Shown here: positions 17,810-26,917 of the stretch, piece by piece | Layout of the letters: every line of letters begins with the position of its first letter | How positions within the stretch are numbered: the stretch's first letter is position 1 | Origin: an uncultured Coriobacteriaceae bacterium | Lineage (GTDB): Bacteria > Actinomycetota > Coriobacteriia > Coriobacteriales > Atopobiaceae | NCBI GenBank assembly: GCA_902798915.1 | Contig: CADBYM010000025.1 | Coordinates: forward strand, 1-48,611 | Direction of reading: 5' to 3' | DNA: 48,611 nucleotides | The notes under the pieces: model-generated | What the model was told of the DNA's origin: nothing | The model's database searches: none | What the model saw: the letters and a program-made list of their open reading frames with translations, nothing else | Program-made: the position numbers and the translations under genes

Positions 17810-18688
17810 ATGCATAAGCGTCTCGCGTACACTGTCTTTGCCACGCTCATAGCCTGCGTTCTTGGGCTTGCTGCCTTTGGACGAGCGTCGCTAGCGTCAG
17901 ACGCCGCCAGCACCTCGTCATCAACGTTGCGAGTCTCCGTCATCGACGTGGGCAAAGGGGACTGCATCCTCGTACGGGCGGGTGATTCGTGTGCACTCAT
18001 CGACGCAGGTTACGAGAAGACCGCAGCTGATGTGCTCGGCTATTTGGAAGGCCAAAGCGTGAAGCGCCTTGATGCCCTCGTCCTCACGCATTATGACCGA
18101 GATCACGTTGGTGGCGTCGGAAAGATGGGGCGAGGAGTGGACATCGGGACCGTATACCTTCCCGCGTATGTGGGATCTGACGAGAACTATCGCTCATGTG
18201 TCGCAGCCGTTCGAGGGTTGGGTGTGCCGACCAAATCGGTCAAGGAGGAGGTCGCTTTTGACTTGGGTGGTGCGCACCTCACCATCTTGCCTTCGGGAGT
18301 TCCATACGTTCCTGGCGCCGGTGGCGACGAGGGCAACGACAACGATGCCTCTCTTGTCGTGACGGTTGCCAACGGTCGCGACTCCTATCTCTTTGCCGGG
18401 GACCTGGAGGAAGAGGGTGTCGATGCGTTCCTCAAGGCAAAGCGCGGCAAGTTTGACGTCATCAAGATGCCGCACCATGGGCGTCGCTCGTCGAACACCG
18501 CCGATCTCCTTGAGGAGGTGCGTCCCCAGATTGCCGTCATCACCGACTCGAGTAAGGATCCCGCCGAAAAGAAGGTTCTGAAGTTGTTGAAGCAATCTGG
18601 TGTCGACGTGTACCGTACGAGTTCCGACGGCACCATCGTCATCGAGTCCAAGGGCGCGGGGAAATACGCGGTCTCGACCTCCGACTAG
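17810..18688 (+). CDS. Exported ComEC/Rec2-like metallo-beta-lactamase-fold hydrolase
   Basis: 292 residues; the ATG at 17810 follows AAGGAGGTCACACC. A signal peptide (basic start, hydrophobic 5-25, AxA-type end near ASLASDA) points to secretion. The rest is an MBL fold with HxDxDH in THYDRDHVGG, an Asp in FAGDLEEEG and the PHHG motif, as in the hydrolase domain of the DNA-uptake protein ComEC and its free relatives. The ComEC membrane channel is absent. It may be an extracellular nuclease or phosphodiesterase; the substrate is unproven. Divergent from the EAL gene. Confidence 0.85.
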   Translation: MHKRLAYTVFATLIACVLGLAAFGRASLASDAASTSSSTLRVSVIDVGKGDCILVRAGDSCALIDAGYEKTAADVLGYLEGQSVKRLDALVLTHYDRDHVGGVGKMGRGVDIGTVYLPAYVGSDENYRSCVAAVRGLGVPTKSVKEEVAFDLGGAHLTILPSGVPYVPGAGGDEGNDNDASLVVTVANGRDSYLFAGDLEEEGVDAFLKAKRGKFDVIKMPHHGRRSSNTADLLEEVRPQIAVITDSSKDPAEKKVLKLLKQSGVDVYRTSSDGTIVIESKGAGKYAVSTSD

Positions 18689-18725
18689 CATGCTCCGCTC
18701 ACGTTGCGAATGGGAGATTCTATAA

Positions 18726-20912
18726 CTATTCGTCCTCGAGTCTCTGTCGGGCGACAAGGTCGGCGAATGCACCGTTCTTTGCGACGAGCTCGTCGTAGGT
18801 CCCGTCCTCCACGACTTTGCCACCGTCAAGCATGATGATGCGGTCTGCGTTGCGGATGGTCGAGAGGCGATGAGCGATCACCACGCGCGTGCAGGCGAGT
18901 CCGTCGAGGGCATCGCTTACATGGCGCTGCGTGATGTTGTCCAGCGCAGAGGTCGCCTCGTCAAGCATGAGAATCTTCGGCTTTCCACACACGGCGCGAG
19001 CGATGAGGATGCGTTGTCGCTGTCCGCCCGAGAGGCCACCGCCGCCCTCAGAGACGAGCGTCTGCATGCCCATGGGCATCTTGCGTATGTCGTCGGCGAT
19101 TCCGGCCATCTCGGCTGCTGCCCATGCTTCGTCGAGACCTGCCTTTGGGTTTGCCACCGTGATGTTCATGAGTAGGTCCCCCTGGAAGAGGCTGCCTCCC
19201 TGCAGGACTACGCCGATGTTGCGTCGTAGCGAGCGAATGTCTACCCCGGAGATATCCTGCCTGCTGTAGTAGATGGCGCCCCTGGTGGGATGCTCGAAGC
19301 CGAGAAGGAGGCGCATGAGGGTGGACTTTCCGCATCCCGTGCGGCCGACAATCGCTACGTACTCACCGGGACGGATGCGAAGCGACACGTTGTCGAGCAC
19401 GAGTGGTGCATCTTCCTTGTAACGGAAGGAGAGGTTGCTCACCTCAATGGATCCGTCGACGGACTCGATTTGGCGCTGGCTTTGCTGGGACTCCGGTACG
19501 GCCTTCATCACAGGCTCAATCATCTCGAGCAAGGGACGCATGGTCGCGGCGGTGGTGGCCATGCCCGCGAGTGCCGCTATCGTTCCAGAAACCGAGCCAA
19601 ACGCCGTGTTGAAGGCCATGTAGTCGGCCATGGAGACGTGCGTTGTTGCAGAAATCCAGTAGAGGATGATGGTGCCGAATGACCCGATGAGCGGTATGAG
19701 CGCCGGTGCGGAGATCAACAGGGCTGGCAGGCCGTACGTCGCCTCGGTTGCCTCCGCATACGAGCGCGCCCAGTGCGCGAACGAGCGCTTCTCGGCACCC
19801 GCGAGCTTGATCTTCTGTATGCCATGCAGCAAGGAGGGTGTGAGGCCGCTGAGCTTGGAGGCCGTCTCCATCTGCATGCGCGCATAGCGCGTGCTGTGCA
19901 GCGTGACGAGCGTAGAGGCGACCACTTCGATGATGGTGATGATGAGTGCGGGGAGCGCCAGCTGTGGGGCAAACGCAAGGATTTGTGCTACGTAGATGAG
20001 CGAGAAGAGGCTCGAAAGGCCGGTGCCAAAGACGCTCTGCGAAAGGATGCTGACGAGCTGCATCATCCCCGAGGTTCGCCGGGCCAGGTCTCCGGCGGCA
20101 TAGTCCCTAAAGAATGCGGGTGGCAGGAGGAGGACGCGCGCATAGGTTGCCGCCTCCATCTGGATTTGAAGCTTCGTGGTGAGGCGCTGCGAGACAACCG
20201 AACTCGTAATGCGAATGAGGGCCTGCGAGAACGTCATCCCCAGCAGCAGTGACGCAATCGGCATGATGAGCGAGGTCATTCCTGATGGTATGACTCGAGA
20301 GAAGAGCAACTTGCTTGCCATGGCTGGTAGGGTGCCGATGAGCGTGGAGACGAGCATTGCGACCACCATGAGCACGTAGTCGTAGGCATCAAGAGATCGC
20401 ATCATAAAGACGCCGACATCGCGTACGGAGAGCTCGCGCTGCGGAAGGGGTCGATAGAAGCACAGCGCTTCGGGCTTGAGGTCTGTGACCGTTTGCTTGT
20501 TGACCCTCACCCGTTTGTGCCCCATGGGCTCGATATAGGTGTACCCACGTGGTCCGCGCGGAACGAGCGCGACGGGCGTGCCGCCCGTCGTAAGCGCGAG
20601 GAAGGCACCGGTGGCATCGCGCCACCAGTTGCCCTCAAGAAGCACGGTACGGCGCATGACGCCGGTAGGCCGTACGGCCCAATCCACACGGTCCATGGGA
20701 TCGGTGATGCTGTCGGGAACGTATGAAGGCTTTGCGCCGTAGTAGGCAAGAACGGCGGCAATCGCAGAATCTGCGGCGGTCGCTTTGTCTGGCGTGATGT
20801 GCGGCGCCTTCTTCGAAGTGACCACTGAGGCGGCGAGGCGAGCATAGGCGTCCTCAAGCTCCCTCTGATCGAAATCGCGGCGCGCTCGTTCTTGTTCTTC
20901 CAACAGACCCAT
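18726..20912 (-). CDS. NHLM-type ABC exporter, ATP-binding/permease subunit without peptidase
   Basis: 728 residues from the ATG at 20912 (AAGGGG upstream). An N-terminal region of about 190 residues, typical of the NHLM ATP-binding subunit, precedes six transmembrane helices and an ABC ATPase with Walker A GRTGCGKST, signature LSGGQRQR, Walker B ILMLDEATS and the IAHRLS switch. In NHLM systems this protein works with a C39 peptidase-ABC partner to export leader-bearing peptides. It is the last gene of the export operon, 57 bases after the partner. No cargo peptide is visible nearby. Confidence 0.85.
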   Translation of the reverse strand: MGLLEEQERARRDFDQRELEDAYARLAASVVTSKKAPHITPDKATAADSAIAAVLAYYGAKPSYVPDSITDPMDRVDWAVRPTGVMRRTVLLEGNWWRDATGAFLALTTGGTPVALVPRGPRGYTYIEPMGHKRVRVNKQTVTDLKPEALCFYRPLPQRELSVRDVGVFMMRSLDAYDYVLMVVAMLVSTLIGTLPAMASKLLFSRVIPSGMTSLIMPIASLLLGMTFSQALIRITSSVVSQRLTTKLQIQMEAATYARVLLLPPAFFRDYAAGDLARRTSGMMQLVSILSQSVFGTGLSSLFSLIYVAQILAFAPQLALPALIITIIEVVASTLVTLHSTRYARMQMETASKLSGLTPSLLHGIQKIKLAGAEKRSFAHWARSYAEATEATYGLPALLISAPALIPLIGSFGTIILYWISATTHVSMADYMAFNTAFGSVSGTIAALAGMATTAATMRPLLEMIEPVMKAVPESQQSQRQIESVDGSIEVSNLSFRYKEDAPLVLDNVSLRIRPGEYVAIVGRTGCGKSTLMRLLLGFEHPTRGAIYYSRQDISGVDIRSLRRNIGVVLQGGSLFQGDLLMNITVANPKAGLDEAWAAAEMAGIADDIRKMPMGMQTLVSEGGGGLSGGQRQRILIARAVCGKPKILMLDEATSALDNITQRHVSDALDGLACTRVVIAHRLSTIRNADRIIMLDGGKVVEDGTYDELVAKNGAFADLVARQRLEDE

Positions 20913-20969
20913 GTCATGCACCCCTTCGCTCGGTGCCGGAGAATTGCTTCCCTCGGTACCGCAGTGGCT

Positions 20970-23144
20970 CTAGTTGCTCCGCACCAGCTCTGCGTAGGCA
21001 CCGTTGGCAGCCATCAGCTCCTGATGGGTGCCGCGTTCGGTCACCTTGCCCCCATCGAGTACGATTATCTCGTCGCAGTCGCGTATGGTGGAAAGCCGGT
21101 GCGCTACGACGACGCACGTTATCTCTCGTTTGCGAATTGCCTCGATGACGTGGCCCTCGGTCTTGGCGTCGAGCGCGCTGGTCGCTTCGTCCAAGACGAT
21201 GATCGTGGGGTCCTGGGCGAGGACGCGCGCAATCTCCAAACGTTGCAGCTGTCCGCCGCTGAAGTTGCGCCCGCCCGAGATGAGGCGCTCGCGGTATCCC
21301 TCGTCGCGGTTCATGATGTCGGTGTGGATGTCGGCGTCACTGGCGGCCATGATGACCTCGAAGTCCTCAATCGTGCGGTCCCACAGGCGAATGTTGGCGC
21401 TGACGGTATCCTCGAAGGTCACGATGTCCTGGTCTACCACGGCGAGCGACTCGCGCAGGCGGTACCGGTCGATTTGCGAGATGGGCGTGCCGTCAAAGCG
21501 CACCTCGCCTTCCCATGGCTCGTAAAGGCCGCTCAACAGCTTGGCGATGGTCGACTTGCCCGACCCGGACGATCCCACCAGGGCGACCCACTGCCCGGGC
21601 TGCAACGTGAGCGAGAAGTCGTCTATGAGCGGTGGCTCGAGCGGGGAGTACCCGAAGCTCACGTGATCGAGTTCTACGACGCCAGAGAGCTTGCTGTGGT
21701 CGGCGCTCTCGTCGTACTCCTCGTCCGTTTCGGGAACGTCAGCGGGATACTCCAACACGTCCTGCACTCGCTCCATGGAGGTGCGCATCTCCTGGACCTC
21801 CTGTCCCAGTCCGATGAGCGACTGGACGGGTCCCATAAAGCTCGAGAGGAAGCCTTGGAAGGCGAGCAGGGAGCCAGCGGTGAACTGGTCCTGCATGATG
21901 AGGTACGTGCCGAGGAGCAGCACCGCCACGTTGGCCACCTCGACGAGCAGCCCCGGCAGCGCTCCCAGGTAGAGGTTCGTCTTCGAGAAGCGTACGCTGA
22001 CGTCGTTTGAGAGTGCTTGAAGGCCGGACCAACGCTCGAAGTAGCCGTCCTCGGCGCCGGAGGCCTTGATCGTCTCGATGGACTCGATGCCCGCGATGGT
22101 CGCGGCGTAGAACATGCCGGAATCGCGTAACTGCTGTCGCGTGACGTTTATGCGCTTCTGAGAGATGAAGTTGGCCAGAAATGAGTTGATGAGGACTGTG
22201 GCGACGCCGACGAGCGTGAGCTTCCAGCTGTAGGTGAGCATGACTACCAGGTACAGAACGAGCAGCGCTGCGTTGAGCAGCGACGGCGCGAGCCCCTCGA
22301 TGAGCGAGGACGCGATGGTCTCGTTTGACTCTTGACGTTGCTGCAGGTCGCCGACCATACGTTGCGAATAGAAGCCTACGGGGAGGTGCAACAGATGCCA
22401 CATGAAGTGCGACGAGCTCACCACCGCAAATTTGCCTCGTATGCGGTTGAGGTAGACCGCTTCCCCAACGCCCACCGCAGCTTGCACGAGAATCGTCGCG
22501 CCCATGATGGCGAGCAGGGGAACCAGCCAATCGGGGCTTTCTCCCGAGAGCACGTGGTCCATGAACACGGACGAGAGCGAGGTGCCGAGCACGGAGGTGA
22601 GGGTGGCTATGGTGGACGCAATCGCCACGAAGGCAATGGGGGCAAACAGTCCCGCGAGCCGCTTGCGCACGAATACAAGCATGCTCTTTGGGGCGCCACC
22701 CTGCTTGAAGTCTGCGGTGGGTTCCAAGGTGAGCGCGACGCCCGTGAACGAGCGGTCGAACTCCTCCATGGAGACGCGTATCTCCCCGCGCGCGGGATCG
22801 TTGAGGTAGGCCCATTTGCCACGGAACCCGTTGAGTACCACAAAGTGGTTGAAGTTCCAGAAGAGGATGCAGGGGTAGTTGACCTTCTCTTGGATTCCGT
22901 TCAGGGAGAAGGTGTACCCATGGGCTTCCATCCCGTAGGCTCGGGCTGCCTTGAGCACGTTTGAGGCCTTTGAACCGTCGCGCGAAACGCCACACTCCGT
23001 GCGAACCTTCTCCAGCGGCTCCCAGCGGCCGTAGTATGCGAGTATCATGCACAGGCATGCGGCGCCACACTCGGTGGCCTCCATCTGCATGACGACAGGC
23101 ACCTTCTTGGCCCGTGCGCGGCTCGGTTTGTTCTTTTCTGACAT
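20970..23144 (-). CDS. NHLM-type peptidase-containing ABC exporter (C39 peptidase)
   Basis: 724 residues from the ATG at 23144. N-terminal C39 peptidase with Cys26 in ATECGAAC, His100 in NFNHFVVLNG and Asp116 in LNDPARG, all intact. Such domains cut leader peptides after a double glycine. Next are six transmembrane helices and an ABC ATPase (GSSGSGKST, FSGGQLQR, IIVLDEATS, VAHRLS). It starts 9 bases after the stop of the adaptor gene, so the two are surely co-transcribed. The intact catalytic set implies real cargo somewhere in the genome. Confidence 0.88.
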   Translation of the reverse strand: MSEKNKPSRARAKKVPVVMQMEATECGAACLCMILAYYGRWEPLEKVRTECGVSRDGSKASNVLKAARAYGMEAHGYTFSLNGIQEKVNYPCILFWNFNHFVVLNGFRGKWAYLNDPARGEIRVSMEEFDRSFTGVALTLEPTADFKQGGAPKSMLVFVRKRLAGLFAPIAFVAIASTIATLTSVLGTSLSSVFMDHVLSGESPDWLVPLLAIMGATILVQAAVGVGEAVYLNRIRGKFAVVSSSHFMWHLLHLPVGFYSQRMVGDLQQRQESNETIASSLIEGLAPSLLNAALLVLYLVVMLTYSWKLTLVGVATVLINSFLANFISQKRINVTRQQLRDSGMFYAATIAGIESIETIKASGAEDGYFERWSGLQALSNDVSVRFSKTNLYLGALPGLLVEVANVAVLLLGTYLIMQDQFTAGSLLAFQGFLSSFMGPVQSLIGLGQEVQEMRTSMERVQDVLEYPADVPETDEEYDESADHSKLSGVVELDHVSFGYSPLEPPLIDDFSLTLQPGQWVALVGSSGSGKSTIAKLLSGLYEPWEGEVRFDGTPISQIDRYRLRESLAVVDQDIVTFEDTVSANIRLWDRTIEDFEVIMAASDADIHTDIMNRDEGYRERLISGGRNFSGGQLQRLEIARVLAQDPTIIVLDEATSALDAKTEGHVIEAIRKREITCVVVAHRLSTIRDCDEIIVLDGGKVTERGTHQELMAANGAYAELVRSN

Positions 23145-23153
23145 GGTCACCGC

Positions 23154-23681
23154 CTACTGATTGCCGAGCACGAGATTCAGCGGGTGCGTCTCGGATACCG
23201 TGATGGATACTGGGACGGGTCGAGAGCCATCGCCGAGGCCCTCAAGCTTGTGTGGCAGCTTCATCACGAGCTGGTAGTTCCAGTCGTAGAGGGACACCGA
23301 GTCTAGGAGGTAGTCGCTATCGAACTCCTTTTGGACCTCTGCCCTGGAATAAGGGATGTCATCTATGCCGATTTCGGATGCCTCGACGCCCATTACCGTT
23401 GCGTAGGCACCGCCCTCCATGATCTTTTCCTCGGTTTCCATGTCCACCCAGCACAACACATCGGTTCCCGTCACGATCCCTGATACCTGGACCGTGGTGG
23501 GGATGACTGCGGTCATTGCCCAGATGGCGAGACCGCCTATGAGGAGTATGGAGGCGAGCAGCACCGCCCACGCGCTTGGGTTGGTGACCTTTATGTACTT
23601 GTCAAGATCTTCGGCGCTTGCGATGCGGCTCATCGCGGATTGTCGGAAGATGCTCGCTCCCTCGCCTTGCGTGTCTGCCAT
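23154..23681 (-). CDS. Short HlyD/NHLM-like membrane-fusion adaptor
   Basis: 175 residues; the ATG at 23681 has AGAAAGAGG upstream. A cytosolic N-terminus, one transmembrane helix (about 38-60), then a small beta-rich outer domain starting TTVQVSGIVTGTD. This is the layout of NHLM secretion proteins of the HlyD family, but those are usually 260 residues or longer with a coiled-coil hairpin and lipoyl halves, all missing here. Its place directly before the peptidase-ABC gene supports the assignment. It may be a stripped-down adaptor suited to a single-membrane cell. Confidence 0.65.
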   Translation of the reverse strand: MADTQGEGASIFRQSAMSRIASAEDLDKYIKVTNPSAWAVLLASILLIGGLAIWAMTAVIPTTVQVSGIVTGTDVLCWVDMETEEKIMEGGAYATVMGVEASEIGIDDIPYSRAEVQKEFDSDYLLDSVSLYDWNYQLVMKLPHKLEGLGDGSRPVPVSITVSETHPLNLVLGNQ

Positions 23682-23764
23682 GGGGTACCTCTTTCTCTTG
23701 CGGCCCGCAGTCGGTGGAAGAACAATGCTCGTATTGGGTCAGCTCGTCGCGATTACGCTATCAC

Positions 23765-23773
23765 ATCATATCA
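23765..23773 (-). promoter_or_regulatory. Possible internal promoter of the export genes
   Basis: On the minus strand TGATATGAT is an extended -10 (TATGAT 23770 down to 23765), 84 bases before the adaptor ATG, in the 105-base gap after the MFS-fusion gene. The -35 region is poor. No small peptide ORF fits in this gap. Confidence 0.35.
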
Positions 23774-23786
23774 CTTGGGTGTGGCG

Positions 23787-26753
23787 TCAGGTGGTTTGGG
23801 GGGCGAGTGCAGTGCGCCGAGTAATGAGGTAAAACGCTGCCGAGGACACTGCGCACACGATGCCAAGTGCCATGACGGCCACACTGCCATTGACAGAGAG
23901 GAGCGTGCCAAGGACGAGTGGCTGCACGATGAGGAGCACGCTGCGCACAGAGAACATGACGCCAGTGGCAAGGCCGGTGGTGAGCTCTATGGCATGGGCC
24001 GACCTTGGCCACAGCGCCTTCCAACCGTCGGCCGCCTTGCAAAGGACGCCCACGAGGGCGATGGTTACGACTGCCCACACCAAGGTGGTATTGAACGAGA
24101 ACAGCAGGAAGACGACGCCCAGCAGCGCTATGGCGGCGATTGTCACACGCCACTTGTCGTAGCGTCCCTCAAGGTATTCGATGACGGAGATGCTGACGAA
24201 GACCACGAGCTGCCCACAGACGAAGAGGTTGTTGATGAACGAGGTGCTTACCCCCAGATGTGCGGAGAAGAGCGGGAAGAGGAAGGAGTTGTACCCCGTT
24301 GCGAGAATTGCCGGCAGCATGAGAAAGAGGACGATCGAGAGGGTGCTCTTGTTGGCGAGCAGTCTGATTACGGCTTCGTGCCGAGACGTGGCGTTTGCCT
24401 CGTGCTCCAGGGGATGGTTGGTCTGGGGGAGCACGCTACGGGCGAGCACCAGCACGATCATGCCGGCGAGGGCCACGATCACATACACCCATGCGTTCCC
24501 GAGCGCCTGGGCCGCGTAGCCGCCGAGCACCGTGCCGAGTGCCGCGGCTGACGTGTCGGTGCGCTTGATGTCGCTAGCGGCGAGTGCGCGCACCTCGTCG
24601 GTGTCGGCCCTGCGCGGGAGGGAGTAGCTCAAGGTATAGAGCAACCCGAAGGGTATGGCCATGAGCAGCTTGGCGGCACAGTACAGCCAGTAGTTCTGCT
24701 GCAACACCACGACGAAGGCGACAATGGCGCCGCATACCATTGCGAAGGCGCCGCGCACCATGAGCTTCTGTATGAGCACGCGCGAACCAAGAAGCCCATA
24801 GATTGCCTGGCCGAGTGCGAGTCCGACACCGAGCATGACGGAAGGGAGCGCGAGCAGCATGCTTGAGCTGCCAAGATTTGCGGCCGATAGGAGTGAACGG
24901 GCGATGAGGGTGGTCATGACGGCGTCGATGCTGGATAGAAGGGTGATGAAGAACGAGAATGGACGCGTCAGGATAGCAACCGCGTCGTGGTGGTGTCGCA
25001 GTTGGCCGTATGACACGAAACAGCGTGCGCATTCCCTCAACTCGACGTAGGTGAGGTACACCACAAGCATCATCACCAGTAGCGCGATGGTGCGCTCGAT
25101 CTGGGTGCTCGCCACAGATGCCTCAAAGCTCTTCAGGCGGCTGCCGATCTCTATGACGGCGCATATGCCCTTGCCGTCTGAGCTTGGGACGCATACGAAG
25201 CGTCTCATCGTAGACCTGCGCGTGGTCCCGCCATACGACATCTGCTCGCTTGCGCTTCCCGCGGAGAAGATCGCCTCCACTTCCTGCATGTCCGCAGATT
25301 GCTCAATGCTGCTCCCCAGCATGTGGCTCGACGAGCTCTCGCAGAGGTAGAAGATTCCTGCGTCATCCTTGCCATATACCGTGGTATACATGCCGATGGA
25401 GTTGCTGGTGGCGACCGCCGAAAGACCTGCTATGCGTATGGTTGTGGACTCTATGCTGTCCATGATCTTGTCCGTCGGCTGGCCCTCGTTGCGGAATGCC
25501 TCGCGGTTGGTGCATGCCTCTATGTCGTCGACGAGGTCAAAGGATATGATATTCAGATAGTCCGCCAAGAGGTTGATTTCGTTCTCTCGAACGGTCTTCA
25601 TGACCTTATAGGAGCCGTAGGACAGATAGCCTATCGCCAAGGCGACGACTCCCACGATGACGGCGGAGGCAAACATGGGGCCAAACCCTTCCGTCGATCC
25701 GCTGGCGACGAGCGCCCGAATCTTGAGGATAAGTGCGACTACGAGAAAGGCGGCCAAGTAGAGGCGGCAGGCGAGGATTGCGCTCCATGCAAAAGAGAGG
25801 GATTTGGTGGGCGGCACGGCGTCAATCTCCTGAAGGTGAGAGCCGTCCAGCCTCGAGATGCTGACCATGCCTCGCCCCAGGTCGCAAAGTGTGAGGACGT
25901 TGCCGTTTACGTGCAGGTTGGAGTAGCTACCTCCGGAAACAATCGTCGTGAGCTGACCTACTGCTTCCGGACCTATGCGACAGACGGACTCCGTGGTGTC
26001 GTCTACAAGGTATATGGATCCGTCTTCCGCCAGGTCAAGTGAGGTGAAGACGTGCCCGTCAAGAGCGCTGGGCTCTTGGGGATCGGAGGACATGTCGTTA
26101 AGCATGCCGAGCATGTTGAGTGACTTGCAGGCGTTTGCCTTGGAGCTGTACCCGATGTCGTATATGGATTCTAGAGCCATGGGCGTCACATCAACCTCTT
26201 CTGCGCCCTCGCGGCTTATGCGCATGATGCTGAGTTTTGACAACTGCTTGCTTGAGTAGCTCTCGTGGAAGAGCACCACGAAGACGCCGTCTCCCGCACT
26301 GTCCATAGTCTTCATCTCGGGCATCCAGTTGTTGTCCACCTCAAGGTCGTAGAGCACCTCCTCCCTGGATCCGTGCTTGTCGTAGGCCACCACGCGCTCG
26401 CGCACGATGATGTCGCTGTCCTGCTGGTATTGCAAGCCTGCTACGTATATGGTGTCGCCCGCAACGCAGACGTCGGTCACAGCCTCGATGGGGGAGTTGA
26501 GTTGTTCGCAATCGACTATGCCCGAGAGTTCATTCCGTGCGTTCAGAATGAGTACGTGCCGCGACTCGGAGTCGACGATGGCCGTCATCTCGCCGTTTGA
26601 GTCGGCGGCCGTGGGACCGACGATGTCGACGGCACCCCAGGGTGATGTGGCGATGCTCATGCCGAACGTCGCTATGGCCACTAGGGCGCTAATAATTGCG
26701 GCAAGCACGGCCGCGAAGCGCAGGTGACGGATGACGTTGCGTAGCACGGACAT
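23787..26753 (-). CDS. Sensor-MFS fusion: propeller-like domain, Cache-like domain, MFS transporter
   Basis: 988 residues from the ATG at 26753 (GGGGG upstream; the ATG at 26786 is possible). Order: a transmembrane helix at 10-32; an extracytoplasmic region of about 300 residues with repeated beta motifs (SRHVLILNARNELSG, DTIYVAGLQYQQD, DGSIYLVDDTTESVCRIG) suggesting a PQQ/NHL-type propeller; two helices; a Cache-like domain at about 395-560; then about 12 helices of a major facilitator domain (590-985). It heads the NHLM-type operon. It could sense an outside ligand and move a substrate, or use the MFS as a sensor. The exact domain families need profile searches. Confidence 0.75.
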   Translation of the reverse strand: MSVLRNVIRHLRFAAVLAAIISALVAIATFGMSIATSPWGAVDIVGPTAADSNGEMTAIVDSESRHVLILNARNELSGIVDCEQLNSPIEAVTDVCVAGDTIYVAGLQYQQDSDIIVRERVVAYDKHGSREEVLYDLEVDNNWMPEMKTMDSAGDGVFVVLFHESYSSKQLSKLSIMRISREGAEEVDVTPMALESIYDIGYSSKANACKSLNMLGMLNDMSSDPQEPSALDGHVFTSLDLAEDGSIYLVDDTTESVCRIGPEAVGQLTTIVSGGSYSNLHVNGNVLTLCDLGRGMVSISRLDGSHLQEIDAVPPTKSLSFAWSAILACRLYLAAFLVVALILKIRALVASGSTEGFGPMFASAVIVGVVALAIGYLSYGSYKVMKTVRENEINLLADYLNIISFDLVDDIEACTNREAFRNEGQPTDKIMDSIESTTIRIAGLSAVATSNSIGMYTTVYGKDDAGIFYLCESSSSHMLGSSIEQSADMQEVEAIFSAGSASEQMSYGGTTRRSTMRRFVCVPSSDGKGICAVIEIGSRLKSFEASVASTQIERTIALLVMMLVVYLTYVELRECARCFVSYGQLRHHHDAVAILTRPFSFFITLLSSIDAVMTTLIARSLLSAANLGSSSMLLALPSVMLGVGLALGQAIYGLLGSRVLIQKLMVRGAFAMVCGAIVAFVVVLQQNYWLYCAAKLLMAIPFGLLYTLSYSLPRRADTDEVRALAASDIKRTDTSAAALGTVLGGYAAQALGNAWVYVIVALAGMIVLVLARSVLPQTNHPLEHEANATSRHEAVIRLLANKSTLSIVLFLMLPAILATGYNSFLFPLFSAHLGVSTSFINNLFVCGQLVVFVSISVIEYLEGRYDKWRVTIAAIALLGVVFLLFSFNTTLVWAVVTIALVGVLCKAADGWKALWPRSAHAIELTTGLATGVMFSVRSVLLIVQPLVLGTLLSVNGSVAVMALGIVCAVSSAAFYLITRRTALAPQTT

Positions 26754-26857
26754 GACTTGATACCCCCAATGAACGACGATAAGCATCTTACCCTGTGCGG
26801 GGTCATAGGGTGATGGCTTTTCTGGGTTCGAGGGTCTGCCAGCGGCTATTCCGCGGA

Positions 26858-26864
26858 TATAATA
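26858..26864. promoter_or_regulatory. Two-way -10 element between divergent genes
   Basis: TATAAT (26858-26863, plus) and TATTAT (26864 down to 26859, minus) overlap on the same bases. This would fire the lipoprotein gene to the right and the sensor-MFS operon to the left. Neither -35 is clear. Confidence 0.45.
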
Positions 26865-26898
26865 GAACGAGCACAGAGTGCACATATGTTATATGGAA

Positions 26899-26914
26899 CG
26901 GCTGAAAGGAGCCG
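26899..26914 (+). promoter_or_regulatory. Ribosome site held in a hairpin loop
   Basis: CGGCT (26899-26903) pairs with AGCCG (26910-26914) and the 6-base loop is GAAAGG, the Shine-Dalgarno of the gene at 26918. The stem ends 3 bases before the ATG. It may present or mask the site. Confidence 0.4.
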
Positions 26915-26917
26915 CTC

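Noticed and set aside
23682..23786. Hidden RiPP precursor gene between the MFS-fusion and adaptor genes
   Set aside because: The 105-base gap has early stops in the frames examined and no ribosome site followed by a double-glycine leader.
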